From contig NZ_BCMJ01000004.1 of NCBI RefSeq assembly GCF_002583405.1, positions 1 through 64,000 of the forward strand: a stretch of 64,000 bases of DNA, written 5' to 3'. The notes beneath the pieces are model-generated. The model did no database searches. It had not been told where the DNA came from and saw only the letters and a list, made by a program, of their open reading frames with translations. Positions 9,293 to 19,429 of the stretch are shown in pieces (positions within the stretch are counted from its first letter, which is position 1; every line of letters begins with the position of its first letter). The position numbers and the translations under genes were made by a program. Source of the stretch: Secundilactobacillus silagincola. Lineage in GTDB: Bacteria; Bacillota; Bacilli; Lactobacillales; Lactobacillaceae.

Positions 9293-10465
9293 ATGCTTGA
9301 AAAGACGTTTTACAAAACCTTTCTGAGCCGTTCATTTAATATTCCAGTTAAGGTCACTTACTGGGACGGCAAAACAGAAACTTACGGAGATGGCGACCCT
9401 GAAGTTCACATTACTTTGAACGAACCCATTCCAATTAACGATATTCGTAAGAATGCTTCGATTGCCCTGGGTGAAGGTTACATGGATAAAAAGATTGAAA
9501 TCGACGGCAGTATCGAAAAGTTGATCACCGCAGCCTACGAAACCGCCGACAGTTTCTTCCATAACAGTAAGTTCATCCACTTCCTGCCGAAGCAAAAACA
9601 CGACGAGAAGGAAAGCAAACAAGATATCCAAAGCCACTATGATCTAGGAAATGACTTCTACAAATTATGGCTGGATAAAACGTTGACTTATTCCTGTGCC
9701 TATTTCGAACATCCAGATGATGATCTGGAAACCGCACAGATCAATAAGGTGCACCACATCATCAATAAGCTTAACCCGCAACCTGGCAAAACGTTGCTGG
9801 ATATCGGCTGTGGCTGGGGCACTTTAATGTTAACTGCTGCCAAGGAATATCATTTAAAGGTCACCGGTGTCACACTCAGCCAGGAACAATATGATTTGGT
9901 TCAGCAACGAATCACCGATGAACACTTGGAGGATGTTGCTGAAGTATTACTGGTCGACTACCGTGAACTGGGCGATCGCCAGTGGGACTATGTAACTTCC
10001 GTTGGCATGTTCGAACATGTTGGGGAAGAAAACCTCGGCGAATACTTCAAGGATGTTGCTAAGTATCTGCGACCAAACGGTGTGGCGCTGATTCACGGCA
10101 TCACCCGTCAAGGTAAGGGTGCTAACAACGGCTGGTTGAACAAGTGGATTTTCCCAGGTGGTTACGTCCCAGGTTTAACGGAAAATATGCAGCATATTTT
10201 GGATGCCGGTCTACAGCTAGATGACTTGGAAACCTTGCGGCGGCACTACCAAAAAACGACGGAAATTTGGGATAAAAACTTCAAAACGCATGAATCGGAA
10301 ATCACCAAAATGATGGATGAACGCTTCACGAGGATGTGGGATCTTTATTTGCAGGCGTGTGCGGCGTCCTTCGCATCGGGTAATATTGATGTCATGCAGT
10401 TCTTGGTGTCAAAGGGACCTTCTTCAAAGGAGTTACCGATGACGAGGGGATATATGAATAAGTAA
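9293..10465 (+). CDS. cfa: Cyclopropane-fatty-acyl-phospholipid synthase
   Basis: The enzyme adds a methylene bridge from S-adenosylmethionine to the cis double bond of membrane phospholipid acyl chains, which stiffens membranes under acid and ethanol stress. The 390-residue product has the Mycolic/CFA synthase layout. After an N-terminal lipid-binding part comes [15 protein letters not shown], then the SAM-binding loop [13 protein letters not shown] (about residue 165). [12 protein letters not shown] and the C-terminal [10 protein letters not shown] follow. The start ATG 9293 follows AAAGAAAGGA; the in-frame ATG at 9263 has no ribosome site. The -10 TATAAT at 9241 has no good -35 partner, suggesting an activator or alternative control. 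The stop codon is followed at once by three tandem family 1 repeats. Confidence 0.95.
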   Translation: MLEKTFYKTFLSRSFNIPVKVTYWDGKTETYGDGDPEVHITLNEPIPINDIRKNASIALGEGYMDKKIEIDGSIEKLITAAYETADSFFHNSKFIHFLPKQKHDEKESKQDIQSHYDLGNDFYKLWLDKTLTYSCAYFEHPDDDLETAQINKVHHIINKLNPQPGKTLLDIGCGWGTLMLTAAKEYHLKVTGVTLSQEQYDLVQQRITDEHLEDVAEVLLVDYRELGDRQWDYVTSVGMFEHVGEENLGEYFKDVAKYLRPNGVALIHGITRQGKGANNGWLNKWIFPGGYVPGLTENMQHILDAGLQLDDLETLRRHYQKTTEIWDKNFKTHESEITKMMDERFTRMWDLYLQACAASFASGNIDVMQFLVSKGPSSKELPMTRGYMNK

Positions 10466-10580
10466 GGTGCGGAAACAAGCGGTTAGAGACTGGAGTCCTA
10501 ACGTATTAGTACTGTAAATCCCGGGCTTGGATTTATAGTGCTGATGCGTTAGGCGCAAGTCTCTGCTTGGTGGAGCCCGA
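10466..10580 (+). repeat. Family 1 structured repeat, tandem copy 1 after cfa
   Basis: It begins GGTGCGGAAACAAGCGG immediately after the cfa stop TAA and ends TGCTTGGTGGAGCCCGAT. The inner stem (TCCTAACG...GCGTTAGG) differs from the next two copies but is again self-complementary. The terminal hairpin keeps AAATCCCGGGCTTGGATTT. Confidence 0.9.
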
Positions 10581-10588
10581 TTAAGTAA

Positions 10589-10702
10589 GGTGCGGAACCA
10601 GGCGCTTAGAGAGCGGAGTGTAAGGTGCTTCCGGCAAAAATCCCGAACTTGGATTTATGCCGGAAGTAACTTACATGCAGCTCTCTGCTTGGTGGAGCCT
10701 GA
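10589..10702 (+). repeat. Family 1 structured repeat, tandem copy 2
   Basis: It is preceded by ATTAAGTAA, resembling the end of cfa, so the duplicated unit seems to include the stop codon. Inner stem TTCCGGC/GCCGGAAG and terminal hairpin AAATCCCGAACTTGGATTT are present. Confidence 0.9.
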
Positions 10703-10710
10703 TTAAGTAA

Positions 10711-10830
10711 GGTGCGGAACCAGGCGCTTAGAGAGCGGAGTGTAAGGTGCTTTCGGCAAAAATCCCGAACTTGGATTTATGCCGGAAGTAACTTACATGC
10801 AGCTCTCTGCCTGGTGGAGCCCGATTCGGC
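10711..10830 (+). repeat. Family 1 structured repeat, tandem copy 3
   Basis: Almost identical to copy 2 with a 122-base period, indicating a recent tandem duplication. Its right end GATTCGGCTATATA matches the outer end sequence (TATATAGCCGAA, reversed) of the copies near 5425. Confidence 0.9.
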
Positions 10831-10852
10831 TATATAAACAAAATCACCCAAA

Positions 10853-10888
10853 AAAGCAGCGCAACCCACTCGAGGTTACGCTGCTTTA
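10853..10888 (-). terminator. Terminator between convergent cfa and azlD
   Basis: AAAGCAGCGTAACC pairs with GGTTGCGCTGCTTT, followed by a T-run on the minus strand, ending azlCD. The plus side has a shorter T-run, so it may also stop cfa transcripts after the repeats. Confidence 0.85.
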
Positions 10889-10936
10889 CTATTCACACGG
10901 GCTTAAAAGCCCATAAGTATTCAAATTTAAGTTCAC

Positions 10937-11281
10937 TTACAACACAACCGCCAGTAAGAATACACTGACCAGTCCCACCACCACAGAAAGTGCCATTGAA
11001 CGCGTGAAGTACGCAATCAATCCAACAATAACTGAGGCAATGATTTCCGGTATATGATGAACAACGTCAAATTGATAAGTCGGGCTCACAAAAACGTCTT
11101 TCACGACCAGTGCTGTAAACAGCGAGACTGGTATGAACTTCATCCATTCGTTGAACCATTCCGGAATTTTACGCTGTGTAAAAATCTTGATTGGCAAGTA
11201 ACGTGGTGCAAAGGCCACGAAGAACCCCAAGATAACTAATAAGAGATGTTGCGCTGTATTCCAGTGATTTACTGCTGCCAT
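10937..11281 (-). CDS. azlD: AzlD-type branched-chain amino acid exporter subunit
   Basis: This 114-residue protein has four predicted membrane helices and the AzlD family pattern: an early FAPRYLPIKIFTQRKIPEW, where the family has a conserved Arg-Pro region, then a MKFIPVSLFTALVV block. With AzlC it forms an exporter for branched-chain amino acids or similar compounds; substrate here is inferred from family only. It starts 17 bases after azlC ends, preceded by AGGGGA, so the two genes are one operon. A strong terminator follows. Confidence 0.9.
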   Translation of the reverse strand: MAAVNHWNTAQHLLLVILGFFVAFAPRYLPIKIFTQRKIPEWFNEWMKFIPVSLFTALVVKDVFVSPTYQFDVVHHIPEIIASVIVGLIAYFTRSMALSVVVGLVSVFLLAVVL

Positions 11282-11298
11282 ATCTGTCCCCTACTTAA

Positions 11299-12087
11299 CT
11301 AATTCTCGTCCGACTCTTCTTCGACTGCTGCTTCTTTGCTGGCTGGACTCCTAACTTTATATAGGAAATGACTGCCCGGCTTCTTGTTACGTAAATAATG
11401 CTCCAAAGCAAACCCGATAAATGATGAAATCAACGTTGAAATAACTAATCCTAACGTACTCTTTGTCAATACGAGGAAGAACACTGCCAATACCGCTGCA
11501 ATCAAACCGATGAAAATCGTCAGCCGGTTCTTAACCTGCATGATGATCATGTAGAGGAACAGCGCCGTAAGCGCAAAATGAACCACCGTTAAATCAATCT
11601 TTAGGGCACTCCCGACTAAACTACCGATAATGTTACTAATGGTCCAAAACAGTAAGGAATAGTGTTCAACCATTAGTGCTTCACGGGGTGTCCACTTCTT
11701 ATCAGTGGCAAATTTTAAATAGTTCACCGCGTAGTTTTCGTCGTTCATCGAAACCGCAAAGATCAACTTAAATCGTTCTGATGTTCCCACCAAATACTTG
11801 GATAGACTTGAACCAAGCAACGCATAACGCAATTCCAAGAAGAACAGCATTAACACGATAGACAGTAATGGTGCATTGATCGTTAGCATGGACGCAATCA
11901 TAAATTGCGCACCGCCTGAAAAAATAAAAATTGACACAAGCCCGGTTAAAATCGTATTGAAACCGGCAGCATGCAACAGCACACCGCAAGCTAATCCGAT
12001 TGGAATATAACTTAAGTTCAATGGCATAGCAACATTGAGTGTTGAACGCCATTTGGGCTCGTTAGGGTTTGGCACTTGTTTTGTCAA
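11299..12087 (-). CDS. azlC: AzlC-type branched-chain amino acid exporter, large subunit
   Basis: The protein has about seven to eight hydrophobic helices and AzlC motifs: AMPLNLSYIPIGLACGVLLH near the N-terminus, FSGGAQFMIASML, LELRYALLGSSLSKYL and FAVSMNDENYAVNY. I start it at TTG 12087, eight bases after a perfect GGAGG. The ATG at 12102, whose own G is part of that GGAGG, has no upstream ribosome site. That gives 262 residues (MTKQVPNPNEP). The C-terminal tail is acidic (AAVEEESDEN). It pairs with azlD. A family 1 repeat lies only about 20 bases upstream, in opposite orientation, so it separates the gene from any promoter further upstream. Confidence 0.9.
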   Translation of the reverse strand: MTKQVPNPNEPKWRSTLNVAMPLNLSYIPIGLACGVLLHAAGFNTILTGLVSIFIFSGGAQFMIASMLTINAPLLSIVLMLFFLELRYALLGSSLSKYLVGTSERFKLIFAVSMNDENYAVNYLKFATDKKWTPREALMVEHYSLLFWTISNIIGSLVGSALKIDLTVVHFALTALFLYMIIMQVKNRLTIFIGLIAAVLAVFFLVLTKSTLGLVISTLISSFIGFALEHYLRNKKPGSHFLYKVRSPASKEAAVEEESDEN

Positions 12088-12107
12088 GAATGATGCCTCC
12101 ATAAAAG

Positions 12108-12177
12108 GTAGAGTGGCGAAGCAGACGCTTAGGGAGCAGCATCTAAAAAGTAACTTCCTGTCTGCTGGAGCACGTTT
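12108..12177 (+). repeat. Family 1 structured repeat, short copy upstream of azlC
   Basis: It reads TAGAGTGGCGAAGCAGACG to CGTCTGCTGGAGCACGTTT with AGCAGAC/GTCTGCT arms and a reduced centre. No plus-strand gene ends here; it lies in the azlC 5' region. The remaining sequence to 12426 is AT-rich with no gene; it should hold the azlC promoter and the dacA terminator, neither of which I can place. Confidence 0.75.
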
Positions 12178-12426
12178 GACACAAGATAATGACTCATGTT
12201 AAGTCACTCTTATCAAAGTCGTGCATCCGCTCCATAAATCGACAATTACACAATACAAGGACATTTTACCATGTTTCATCCCGTTTTCCTACGGTGTTTT
12301 CACAAGTTAGCTGGACAAAAAAACAATAAATTCATCTTACATTTTTCCGTTATTAATTTAATTTACAAACAATATTAAATATTATTTTATTAAAGTCCGT
12401 AATTAACGTTTATAAACGGTTGGTAG

Positions 12427-13725
12427 TTAGAATAATGATAAAAAGTCACGCCAAGTACGAACTATCCAATTTGCCCGTTTTATATCATTAAGCGTTTTAA
12501 TCGGTAAAGATAAAGTCCCTGATTGGCCAATTTGTGAAATTGATTGACCACCTAACGTAATTTTCACATTCCCAATGGTCGTATTAGTGGCTAACGGTGC
12601 CTTCAGCCCATCTTTCTCACGATAATCCGCCCCGAGAGCGACTCTGAACTTAAGTTGCTTTCTCGACTGATTCTTACCAATCCAAACTGTCGTTGGTTTA
12701 GCTACCGTTGCTTCAGCGTTCAGACTTTTCCCCATGGGCACTTTAACATTGCCTATTTGGAACGTTTGGGCATTCAGGATTACCGGTTGATAACTAGCGT
12801 ACACCCAGTTCATTAATTTCCGAGTTTGAATAAAACGTGCTGGGTCTCCAGACTTCTTATTTTGAGCATGCATCACAACGGTAATGATCCGGTGACCATC
12901 ACGGTTAACGGTGCCGACAAAGTTACCGCCAGCAGCCGTTGAAGTCCCTGTTTTTAAGCCGTCTACGGGTAAATTAGCCTGATACTGACTTTGACCCTTC
13001 AGCATTAGATTCCAAGTATGCATCAGTGTCTGGCTGCTGCCCCCCTTATCAAACCACGCCGTACTTAGACGTGTGGTCTGAAGGATCTCAGGATAGGTTT
13101 TTAAAATGATCTGTGATAATCGAGCAACATCTTCAGCGGACATGGTATTTTCATCACTTTTGGAAACTGAAGAATAGCCTAACTGACCAGCTTGACCATT
13201 AGTGATGCCTGAAGCCGTCACAATATGTGCACTGTTTAAATGCAGCTGTTTGGCAGTTGACCGCATCCGGTTCACAAACTGGTGAGGACTACCTGAAACA
13301 GCGTTACCCAAAGCCGAAACCGCCGCGTTAGCTGAAGTAATCAGACTGGCTTGGTACAGCTCACGCACCGTATACTTCCGGTTTGCGCTCAACGGCACGT
13401 TCGTCAAATTGGCATTGCGGCTCATCTTGGCGATTTCGGGGCTAATAGCCACCTGCTGATTCCAATGCAACTTGCCAGCCTTAATGTCATTTAACACAAT
13501 ATACGTCGACAGCAACTTAGTCATGGACGCAATCGGTAATTTCTGCTGATCATTTTTCTGATACAAAATCTGGCCAGTTTGCGCATCCACCGCAATCGCT
13601 GACTTGACTTGTAGATTAGGACTGGCCGCCTTTGCAGTCAGTCCGCCAAACATTAATGTCATCATGAAAATGCACAAAAATAGCCCGATATGTAGGCTAT
13701 TTCTTGGAGATTTAACAGTCGTCAT
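12427..13725 (-). CDS. dacA: D-alanyl-D-alanine carboxypeptidase (PBP5-type)
   Basis: This S11-family enzyme trims the terminal D-Ala from peptidoglycan stem peptides and so controls cross-linking. The 432-residue precursor starts at ATG 13725, five bases after GGAGG, with a signal peptide cut after AKAA. The three penicillin-binding motifs are intact: SMTK in IASMTKLLS, SAN in ITSANAAVS, and KTG in DGLKTGTSTAAGG. The C-terminal beta domain (about residue 320 onward) is present. The last part (TWRDFLSLF) is amphipathic and probably attaches the enzyme to the membrane. It follows the histidine kinase gene by 16 bases, so it is likely in the same transcript and under that two-component system. 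Confidence 0.93.
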   Translation of the reverse strand: MTTVKSPRNSLHIGLFLCIFMMTLMFGGLTAKAASPNLQVKSAIAVDAQTGQILYQKNDQQKLPIASMTKLLSTYIVLNDIKAGKLHWNQQVAISPEIAKMSRNANLTNVPLSANRKYTVRELYQASLITSANAAVSALGNAVSGSPHQFVNRMRSTAKQLHLNSAHIVTASGITNGQAGQLGYSSVSKSDENTMSAEDVARLSQIILKTYPEILQTTRLSTAWFDKGGSSQTLMHTWNLMLKGQSQYQANLPVDGLKTGTSTAAGGNFVGTVNRDGHRIITVVMHAQNKKSGDPARFIQTRKLMNWVYASYQPVILNAQTFQIGNVKVPMGKSLNAEATVAKPTTVWIGKNQSRKQLKFRVALGADYREKDGLKAPLATNTTIGNVKITLGGQSISQIGQSGTLSLPIKTLNDIKRANWIVRTWRDFLSLF

Positions 13726-13741
13726 GAGTGCCTCCACAGAA

Positions 13742-14917
13742 TTATTTTTCTCGATTGTCTTTTAATTGCGTACCATTTTTGACTGGTAAATGAATGATAA
13801 ACCGGGTCAGTTTGTCACTTGACGTCACGTAAATATAACCACCGTGCCGATTAACAATACTTTGGGCAATGGCTAATCCTAAACCAGTACCACCCGTGGC
13901 TTTAGAACGGGAACCTTCCACTCGATAAAACCGTTCAAAGACCTGTGATAAGGCTGCTTCGGGAATTTTCTTACCATCGTTTTCAACGCTGACCACGACT
14001 TCTTCGTCATTCGGTTGCTCAGCACGTAAATTAATGTGCTTACCGCCTTCACCATACTTCAAAGCGTTCGTAATTAAATTATTGAATACCCGACCCAGTT
14101 TTTCACCATCCGCTTCAATCCGCACTGGTTTATCAGGTACTTCAATATTGATTGACATGCCCTTTTCACCGGCTTCCAGTTCAAAGCTGGCTTCCAACTG
14201 TTCCAACATTTGACCAATATCTAGCTCCGCAATCGACAATGGCGTATCTGTCTGCCGCATTTTCGTATAGACAAAGAGATCATCTACCAAGGATTTCATC
14301 TGCTTAGCTTTATTAAAGGCGGTATTCGTATATTTAAGTAACTCCTCTTCTGAATGATACTGCCGATCTTCTACTAAACCCAAATAACCAATGATCGAGG
14401 TCAATGGCGTCCGTAAGTCATGACTGACATTAGTGATCAGTTCATCCTTAGATTTTTCAATACGGCGTTCTTCGGTCATCGAAGCAATCACTGAATCAAC
14501 CAGCGCGTTCACTGAGGTAATCACCCGCTGTGTTTCACCTTTGATGGTAAAGGGAATCCGGTGATCAAAATGGCCATTAGCAATATAATGCAATTCGTCA
14601 ATAATGTGCCGTAACTGCATCTGCCGATAACGACGAATCAGCCGCCAGTAAACCACGCCAGCATCAAAGATAAGCATTAACGCAATAAAAATGTTCTCCC
14701 AGCTCCAGAGTTGGTAGTGGGCTGGCCCAATAATTACCGATCGTTTAATGATAAAAATCCCGTCTTGAAGGCCCGGGTTCGTCTGAATCATTTCGTTTAA
14801 CAGGACAATCACCGAAAGATTAAGTAACAGCAAAAGCACGACGGTCACGATACCTTCCATGATCAGCGCGCTTTTTTCCCTTGCTGTGAGTTTCATTCCT
14901 TTGCTATCTGTATTCAT
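13742..14917 (-). CDS. Sensor histidine kinase
   Basis: The 391-residue protein has two membrane helices (about 19-41 and 76-92) around a short extracellular loop of about 35 residues. A HAMP-like linker and the H-box NVSHDLRTPLTSIIGYLG (phospho-accepting His near 166) follow. The ATPase domain has the N-box NNLITNALKYGEG, the F-box FERFYR and the G-box GGTGLGLA. The tiny sensor loop suggests detection in or near the membrane. ATG 14917 follows AGGGGA and is eight bases beyond the regulator's stop. Cognate regulator upstream, dacA downstream; the layout resembles VanS-like cell-wall sensors, but the signal is unknown. Confidence 0.93.
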   Translation of the reverse strand: MNTDSKGMKLTAREKSALIMEGIVTVVLLLLLNLSVIVLLNEMIQTNPGLQDGIFIIKRSVIIGPAHYQLWSWENIFIALMLIFDAGVVYWRLIRRYRQMQLRHIIDELHYIANGHFDHRIPFTIKGETQRVITSVNALVDSVIASMTEERRIEKSKDELITNVSHDLRTPLTSIIGYLGLVEDRQYHSEEELLKYTNTAFNKAKQMKSLVDDLFVYTKMRQTDTPLSIAELDIGQMLEQLEASFELEAGEKGMSINIEVPDKPVRIEADGEKLGRVFNNLITNALKYGEGGKHINLRAEQPNDEEVVVSVENDGKKIPEAALSQVFERFYRVEGSRSKATGGTGLGLAIAQSIVNRHGGYIYVTSSDKLTRFIIHLPVKNGTQLKDNREK

Positions 14918-14924
14918 ATTTCCC

Positions 14925-15614
14925 CTAGTGTGTTTCAATCTTATAACCGACACCCCAAACCGTTTGAATAACCTTCTCGCCACCGGTAGCTTCTTCGATC
15001 TTATCGCGTAAATGTGAAACGTGAACCATTACCGTTTTGGCTGAAACGATTGATTCCTGTCGCCAAACGCGTTCGAAGATCTCATCCGCTGAAAAGACCC
15101 GGTTAGGATGACTGGCTAGTAAGTACAGAATGCCAAATTCCAAGGCAGTCAGATTGACTAACTTCCCTGAGATAGTTTTGACTTCATGGGAATCCTTATT
15201 GATAGTTAAGGAACCGATATCTAACACATCCGGCTTCTCGTCAGTGACGTGATCAGAAGCGCGACGCAATAATGACTTAACCCGTGCCATCACTTCAAGT
15301 GGGTTAAATGGCTTGGTGACGTAATCATCACCACCACTGACCAGACCTTGAATCTTGTCCATATCATCAGTCTTAGCAGACAGAATCAGGATTGGCAGTT
15401 CAGAGTCTTTACGAACTTCCTTGATCACTTCGATACCGCTCATTTCAGGCATCATGATGTCTAAGATCATCAAACCAATATCTGGCGTGGTATGTAGCTT
15501 CGTTAAGGCTTCCTTACCATTATAGGCAGTGATTGGATCGTAACCTTCGTTTTTAATATAAATGCCCAGTAATTGAGCAATTTCTTTGTCGTCATCAACA
15601 ACTAAAATTTTCAT
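14925..15614 (-). CDS. OmpR-family response regulator
   Basis: The 229-residue protein has an N-terminal receiver domain with acidic pocket VVDDDKE, phosphorylation site Asp52 (LMILDIMMPEMSG), the Thr/Ser of LILSAKTD and the Lys of YVTKPFNP. A C-terminal winged helix (TALEFGILYLLASHPNRVFSA...VHVSHLRDKIE...VWGVGYKIE) binds DNA. It is the first gene of a regulator-kinase-dacA unit. The upstream 180 bases before the guaB terminator should hold the promoter; I see no clear operator repeat there. Confidence 0.95.
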   Translation of the reverse strand: MKILVVDDDKEIAQLLGIYIKNEGYDPITAYNGKEALTKLHTTPDIGLMILDIMMPEMSGIEVIKEVRKDSELPILILSAKTDDMDKIQGLVSGGDDYVTKPFNPLEVMARVKSLLRRASDHVTDEKPDVLDIGSLTINKDSHEVKTISGKLVNLTALEFGILYLLASHPNRVFSADEIFERVWRQESIVSAKTVMVHVSHLRDKIEEATGGEKVIQTVWGVGYKIETH

Positions 15615-15806
15615 GTTTGCACATTCTCCTTATAAATCCAATTCGGTCAATTAAAATGACTTATCAGTCACTTATTCATGCGCGCGCCGGTAGGCTTTAG
15701 CCTTCCCGTTTGCTTAGGTCTATCTTACCAAAAGATAGGCCAGCAATCATTATTAATCAATTAACTTAAGGTTCTCATTAAATTTTACAGCAGATTCCGA
15801 GAATAA

Positions 15807-15856
15807 ACAAAAAGAAGCCCAGAGAGAAGTCTTGGTAACGGCCTCTCTCGGGCTTC
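15807..15856 (-). terminator. Terminator of guaB
   Basis: GAAGCCCGAGAGA pairs with TCTCTCTGGGCTTC, then CTTTTTGTTT on the minus strand. Confidence 0.9.
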
Positions 15857-15875
15857 AATAGCTTATAACTGTTAA

Positions 15876-17093
<1,218 letters not shown>

Positions 17094-17132
17094 TCATTAA
17101 CTTGTAAGATTTTAGTTCGAATTCTAATCAAA

Positions 17133-17155
17133 TAAAGTTCAAAATACGAACTTTA
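17133..17155. promoter_or_regulatory. Inverted repeat upstream of guaB, possible operator
   Basis: TAAAGTTC and GAACTTTA are separated by seven bases, about 45 bases upstream of the -35 box. The GAAC half-sites recall purine-repressor boxes, but the spacing does not match the classical paired PurBox, so the regulator is open. Confidence 0.4.
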
Positions 17156-17243
17156 AGCTTGATTTTGAAACAATTTGGGAACAATTTAAATATTTGTCTG
17201 AATTTTGTTCGCCACCAAGTGAATTTGGTAAATTTCACATTCA

Positions 17244-17303
17244 AAATTAAAATCAGTCTGATGACCGATCTTAGTCGATTGATCATCAGACTGATTTTAA
17301 TTT
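17244..17303 (-). terminator. Terminator of the DUF1129 gene
   Basis: A near-perfect stem of about 20 bp (AAATTAAAATCAGTCTGATGA with its complement) directly follows the stop; its AT-rich base gives T-runs on both strands. Confidence 0.85.
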
Positions 17304-17306
17304 GCT

Positions 17307-18083
17307 TTAACGTCTTGTACGACTTTGAGGTGTAGCGCCAAAAAATCCTTGCGTTAACTTGTACTGACGTTTGACTAAGTATGAAGCCAAACCGGCTAGT
17401 ACACCAAGAATAATCATTGGCCATGCACCCACTGTTGGGTTTAGATATCCTGGTAACAATGCCATCATTGAGAACAGGCCTAACCAAACGATCAGAAAGG
17501 CAACAGCACCTACGATACGGATCCAGAGTGCGTAACGGTGTTCCCGTTTTGAGTCGAACACCCGTGGAATCAATGGAAGTGCCAACCCGGCAATAACAGA
17601 CGACAAAAGAATTGATAAGATACCTACTGGTTGATTAGCCTTTTGTGATGCAGGGGTAATCAAGAACATCACACCAAACATAAAACTGAAAATAGTAAAG
17701 AAGTTCAGTCCATTATACAAAGCACTTGGCCAATATGGATCTGGGGCACCAGCTGGACGCTTGGGGCCTTCAACAATTTCTTTAATATGCGCATTAACGT
17801 CACCGCCATACATATTTTTGGCAGTTTTACCAGTTTTCTGTCCTTCTAACAATTCAGCTGTGGTGTTTTTAACGATCTCTGCTTTCTTTTCAGTACTTAG
17901 CTTAGTCGCTTGTAACGCCTGGTTGAATCTGAACATATAGTCTGCGTTTCTCTTGGTCAAACCAATGTTATCGAAAACTTCATGTTCGTTTTTAACCGTG
18001 CTATTGCGATCCTGGTGGACAGCAGCGTTACGTTTGTGTTGCTGCGCGCCAGCATTACGTTTATCGTTCTCGTTTTCGCTCAT
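17307..18083 (-). CDS. DUF1129 family membrane protein
   Basis: ATG 18083 follows AAAGGAGA at good spacing, giving 258 residues. A charged, Asn/Gln-rich N-terminus (about 1-45) leads to a cytoplasmic helical part (LTKRNADYMFRFNQAL...). From about residue 130 there are four membrane helices, in two pairs, and a basic tail ending SRTRR. This matches DUF1129, a family of unknown function found in lactobacilli and relatives. Its place next to ychF in the parAB region is conserved in lactobacilli as I know them. Two family 1 repeats fill the 220 bases between ychF and this gene. Confidence 0.88.
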   Translation of the reverse strand: MSENENDKRNAGAQQHKRNAAVHQDRNSTVKNEHEVFDNIGLTKRNADYMFRFNQALQATKLSTEKKAEIVKNTTAELLEGQKTGKTAKNMYGGDVNAHIKEIVEGPKRPAGAPDPYWPSALYNGLNFFTIFSFMFGVMFLITPASQKANQPVGILSILLSSVIAGLALPLIPRVFDSKREHRYALWIRIVGAVAFLIVWLGLFSMMALLPGYLNPTVGAWPMIILGVLAGLASYLVKRQYKLTQGFFGATPQSRTRR

Positions 18084-18129
18084 TTGGGTCTCCTTTTGCT
18101 TGTTTTTTCTGGGGGGTATTTGAATGTAG

Positions 18130-18171
18130 GCGAAACGTGTTTCGACAGGCAGAGAGATTGCTTTCACACTC
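18130..18171 (-). repeat. Family 1 structured repeat, short remnant
   Basis: Only the two ends are left: GCGAAACGTGTTTCGACAGG and TTGCTTTCACACTC (plus-strand reading). It lies between the full copy after ychF and the DUF1129 start, parallel to the arrangement at 5350-5545. Confidence 0.65.
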
Positions 18172-18185
18172 TTTACTTTTACATA

Positions 18186-18306
18186 GCCGAAACGTGTTCC
18201 AGCAAGCAAGGAGCTATGTGTAAGCCAATGTCGACATAAATCCAAGTTCGGGATTTTTGCCGACATTGGCTTACACGCCGCTCCTTAAACGCTTGCTTCC
18301 ACACTC
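18186..18306 (-). repeat. Family 1 structured repeat directly after ychF
   Basis: Full copy, sense to ychF, starting GAGTGTGGAAGCAAGCG at the base after the ychF stop TAA. It is the closest relative of the copy after gpmA; the outer stem has AAGC/GCTT where that copy has AGGC/GCCT, a compensated change. Confidence 0.9.
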
Positions 18307-19407
18307 TTACACGTTGAACCTAAACTCCACAATATCCCCATCCTGCATCACATAATCCTTACCTTCAACTCTTAACTTCCCGGCATCCTTCACCGCTGTT
18401 TCTGATTCGAGCTTATCCAAATCATCAAAAGCCATGACTTCCGCACGAATGAAGCCCCGCTCAAAGTCCGAATGAATAATACCGGCTGCTTGTGGTGCCT
18501 TAGTGCCCTTTTTGAAAGTCCACGCTCTAGTTTCCTTACCACCCGCAGTGAAGAAGGTTTCCAGACCTAACAACTTGTATGATGCACGAATCAGGCGGTT
18601 TAAGCCTGGTTCCGTCACGCCTTCAGCTTCTAGGAAGTCCGCTTTTTCGTCATCGTCTAATTCGGCAATTTCTTCTTCGGCTTCGGCAGCAACAGCAATA
18701 GCTTGTGCGCCTTCCTTAGCTGCGTATGCTTCAATGTCTTTGAAGTACTTCGAGTTTTCTGGATCGGCCATGTCATCTTCGGCAATGTTAGCCACGTAGA
18801 GCACTGGCTTGCTGGTCAGCAGAAATAAGCCCTTCACGATTGGTGCTTCATCTTCGTTAAAGTCCATCGTCCGAACGCCCTTGCCAGCTTCTAGCACTGG
18901 TTTAATTCTTTCCAGAACGGCCAATTCAGCCTTAGCTGCCTTGTCGCTCCCTTTAGCGGCCCGTTGAACCTTAGCCAAGCGCTTATCAACGGCTTCGAGA
19001 TCTGACAAACCTAATTCCAGGTTAATCGTTTCAATATCGTCGATTGGGTCGATCTTACCAGAAACGTGGGTAATGTTATCGTCATCAAATGCCCGTACAA
19101 CGTGTACGATAGCGTCCACTTGACGAATGTTTTCCAAGAACTTGTTACCTAAACCTTCACCCTTGCTGGCACCCTTAACGATCCCCGCAATATCGGTAAA
19201 TTCAAAAGTGGTTGGAACAACTTTTTTAGCTGGGATCAATTCCTGAATCCGGTCAAGCCGTGAATCAGGGACTTCAACCATCCCGACGTTAGGGTCAATG
19301 GTGGCAAATGGATAGTTAGCCATTTCGGCTCCTGCTTTAGTAATCGCGTTAAATAAGGTTGACTTACCAACGTTTGGTAAGCCGACAATTCCTGCTGTTA
19401 ATGACAT
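18307..19407 (-). CDS. ychF: Redox-regulated ATPase / Obg-like GTPase YchF
   Basis: The 366-residue protein is full length for YchF/OLA1. It has the Walker A motif GLPNVGKSTLFNAIT at residues 8-22, DIAGIVKGASKGEGLGNKFL (G3 region), an N-[TV]-A-E type base-recognition region (YVANIAEDD), and the C-terminal TGS domain ending DIVEFRFNV. YchF binds ribosomes and ATP and affects translation and stress responses. It lies 22 bases after DUF951, within the partition block, and is followed at its stop codon by a family 1 repeat. Confidence 0.96.
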   Translation of the reverse strand: MSLTAGIVGLPNVGKSTLFNAITKAGAEMANYPFATIDPNVGMVEVPDSRLDRIQELIPAKKVVPTTFEFTDIAGIVKGASKGEGLGNKFLENIRQVDAIVHVVRAFDDDNITHVSGKIDPIDDIETINLELGLSDLEAVDKRLAKVQRAAKGSDKAAKAELAVLERIKPVLEAGKGVRTMDFNEDEAPIVKGLFLLTSKPVLYVANIAEDDMADPENSKYFKDIEAYAAKEGAQAIAVAAEAEEEIAELDDDEKADFLEAEGVTEPGLNRLIRASYKLLGLETFFTAGGKETRAWTFKKGTKAPQAAGIIHSDFERGFIRAEVMAFDDLDKLESETAVKDAGKLRVEGKDYVMQDGDIVEFRFNV

Positions 19408-19429
19408 AGTAAAGTCTCACTCTTCCTTT

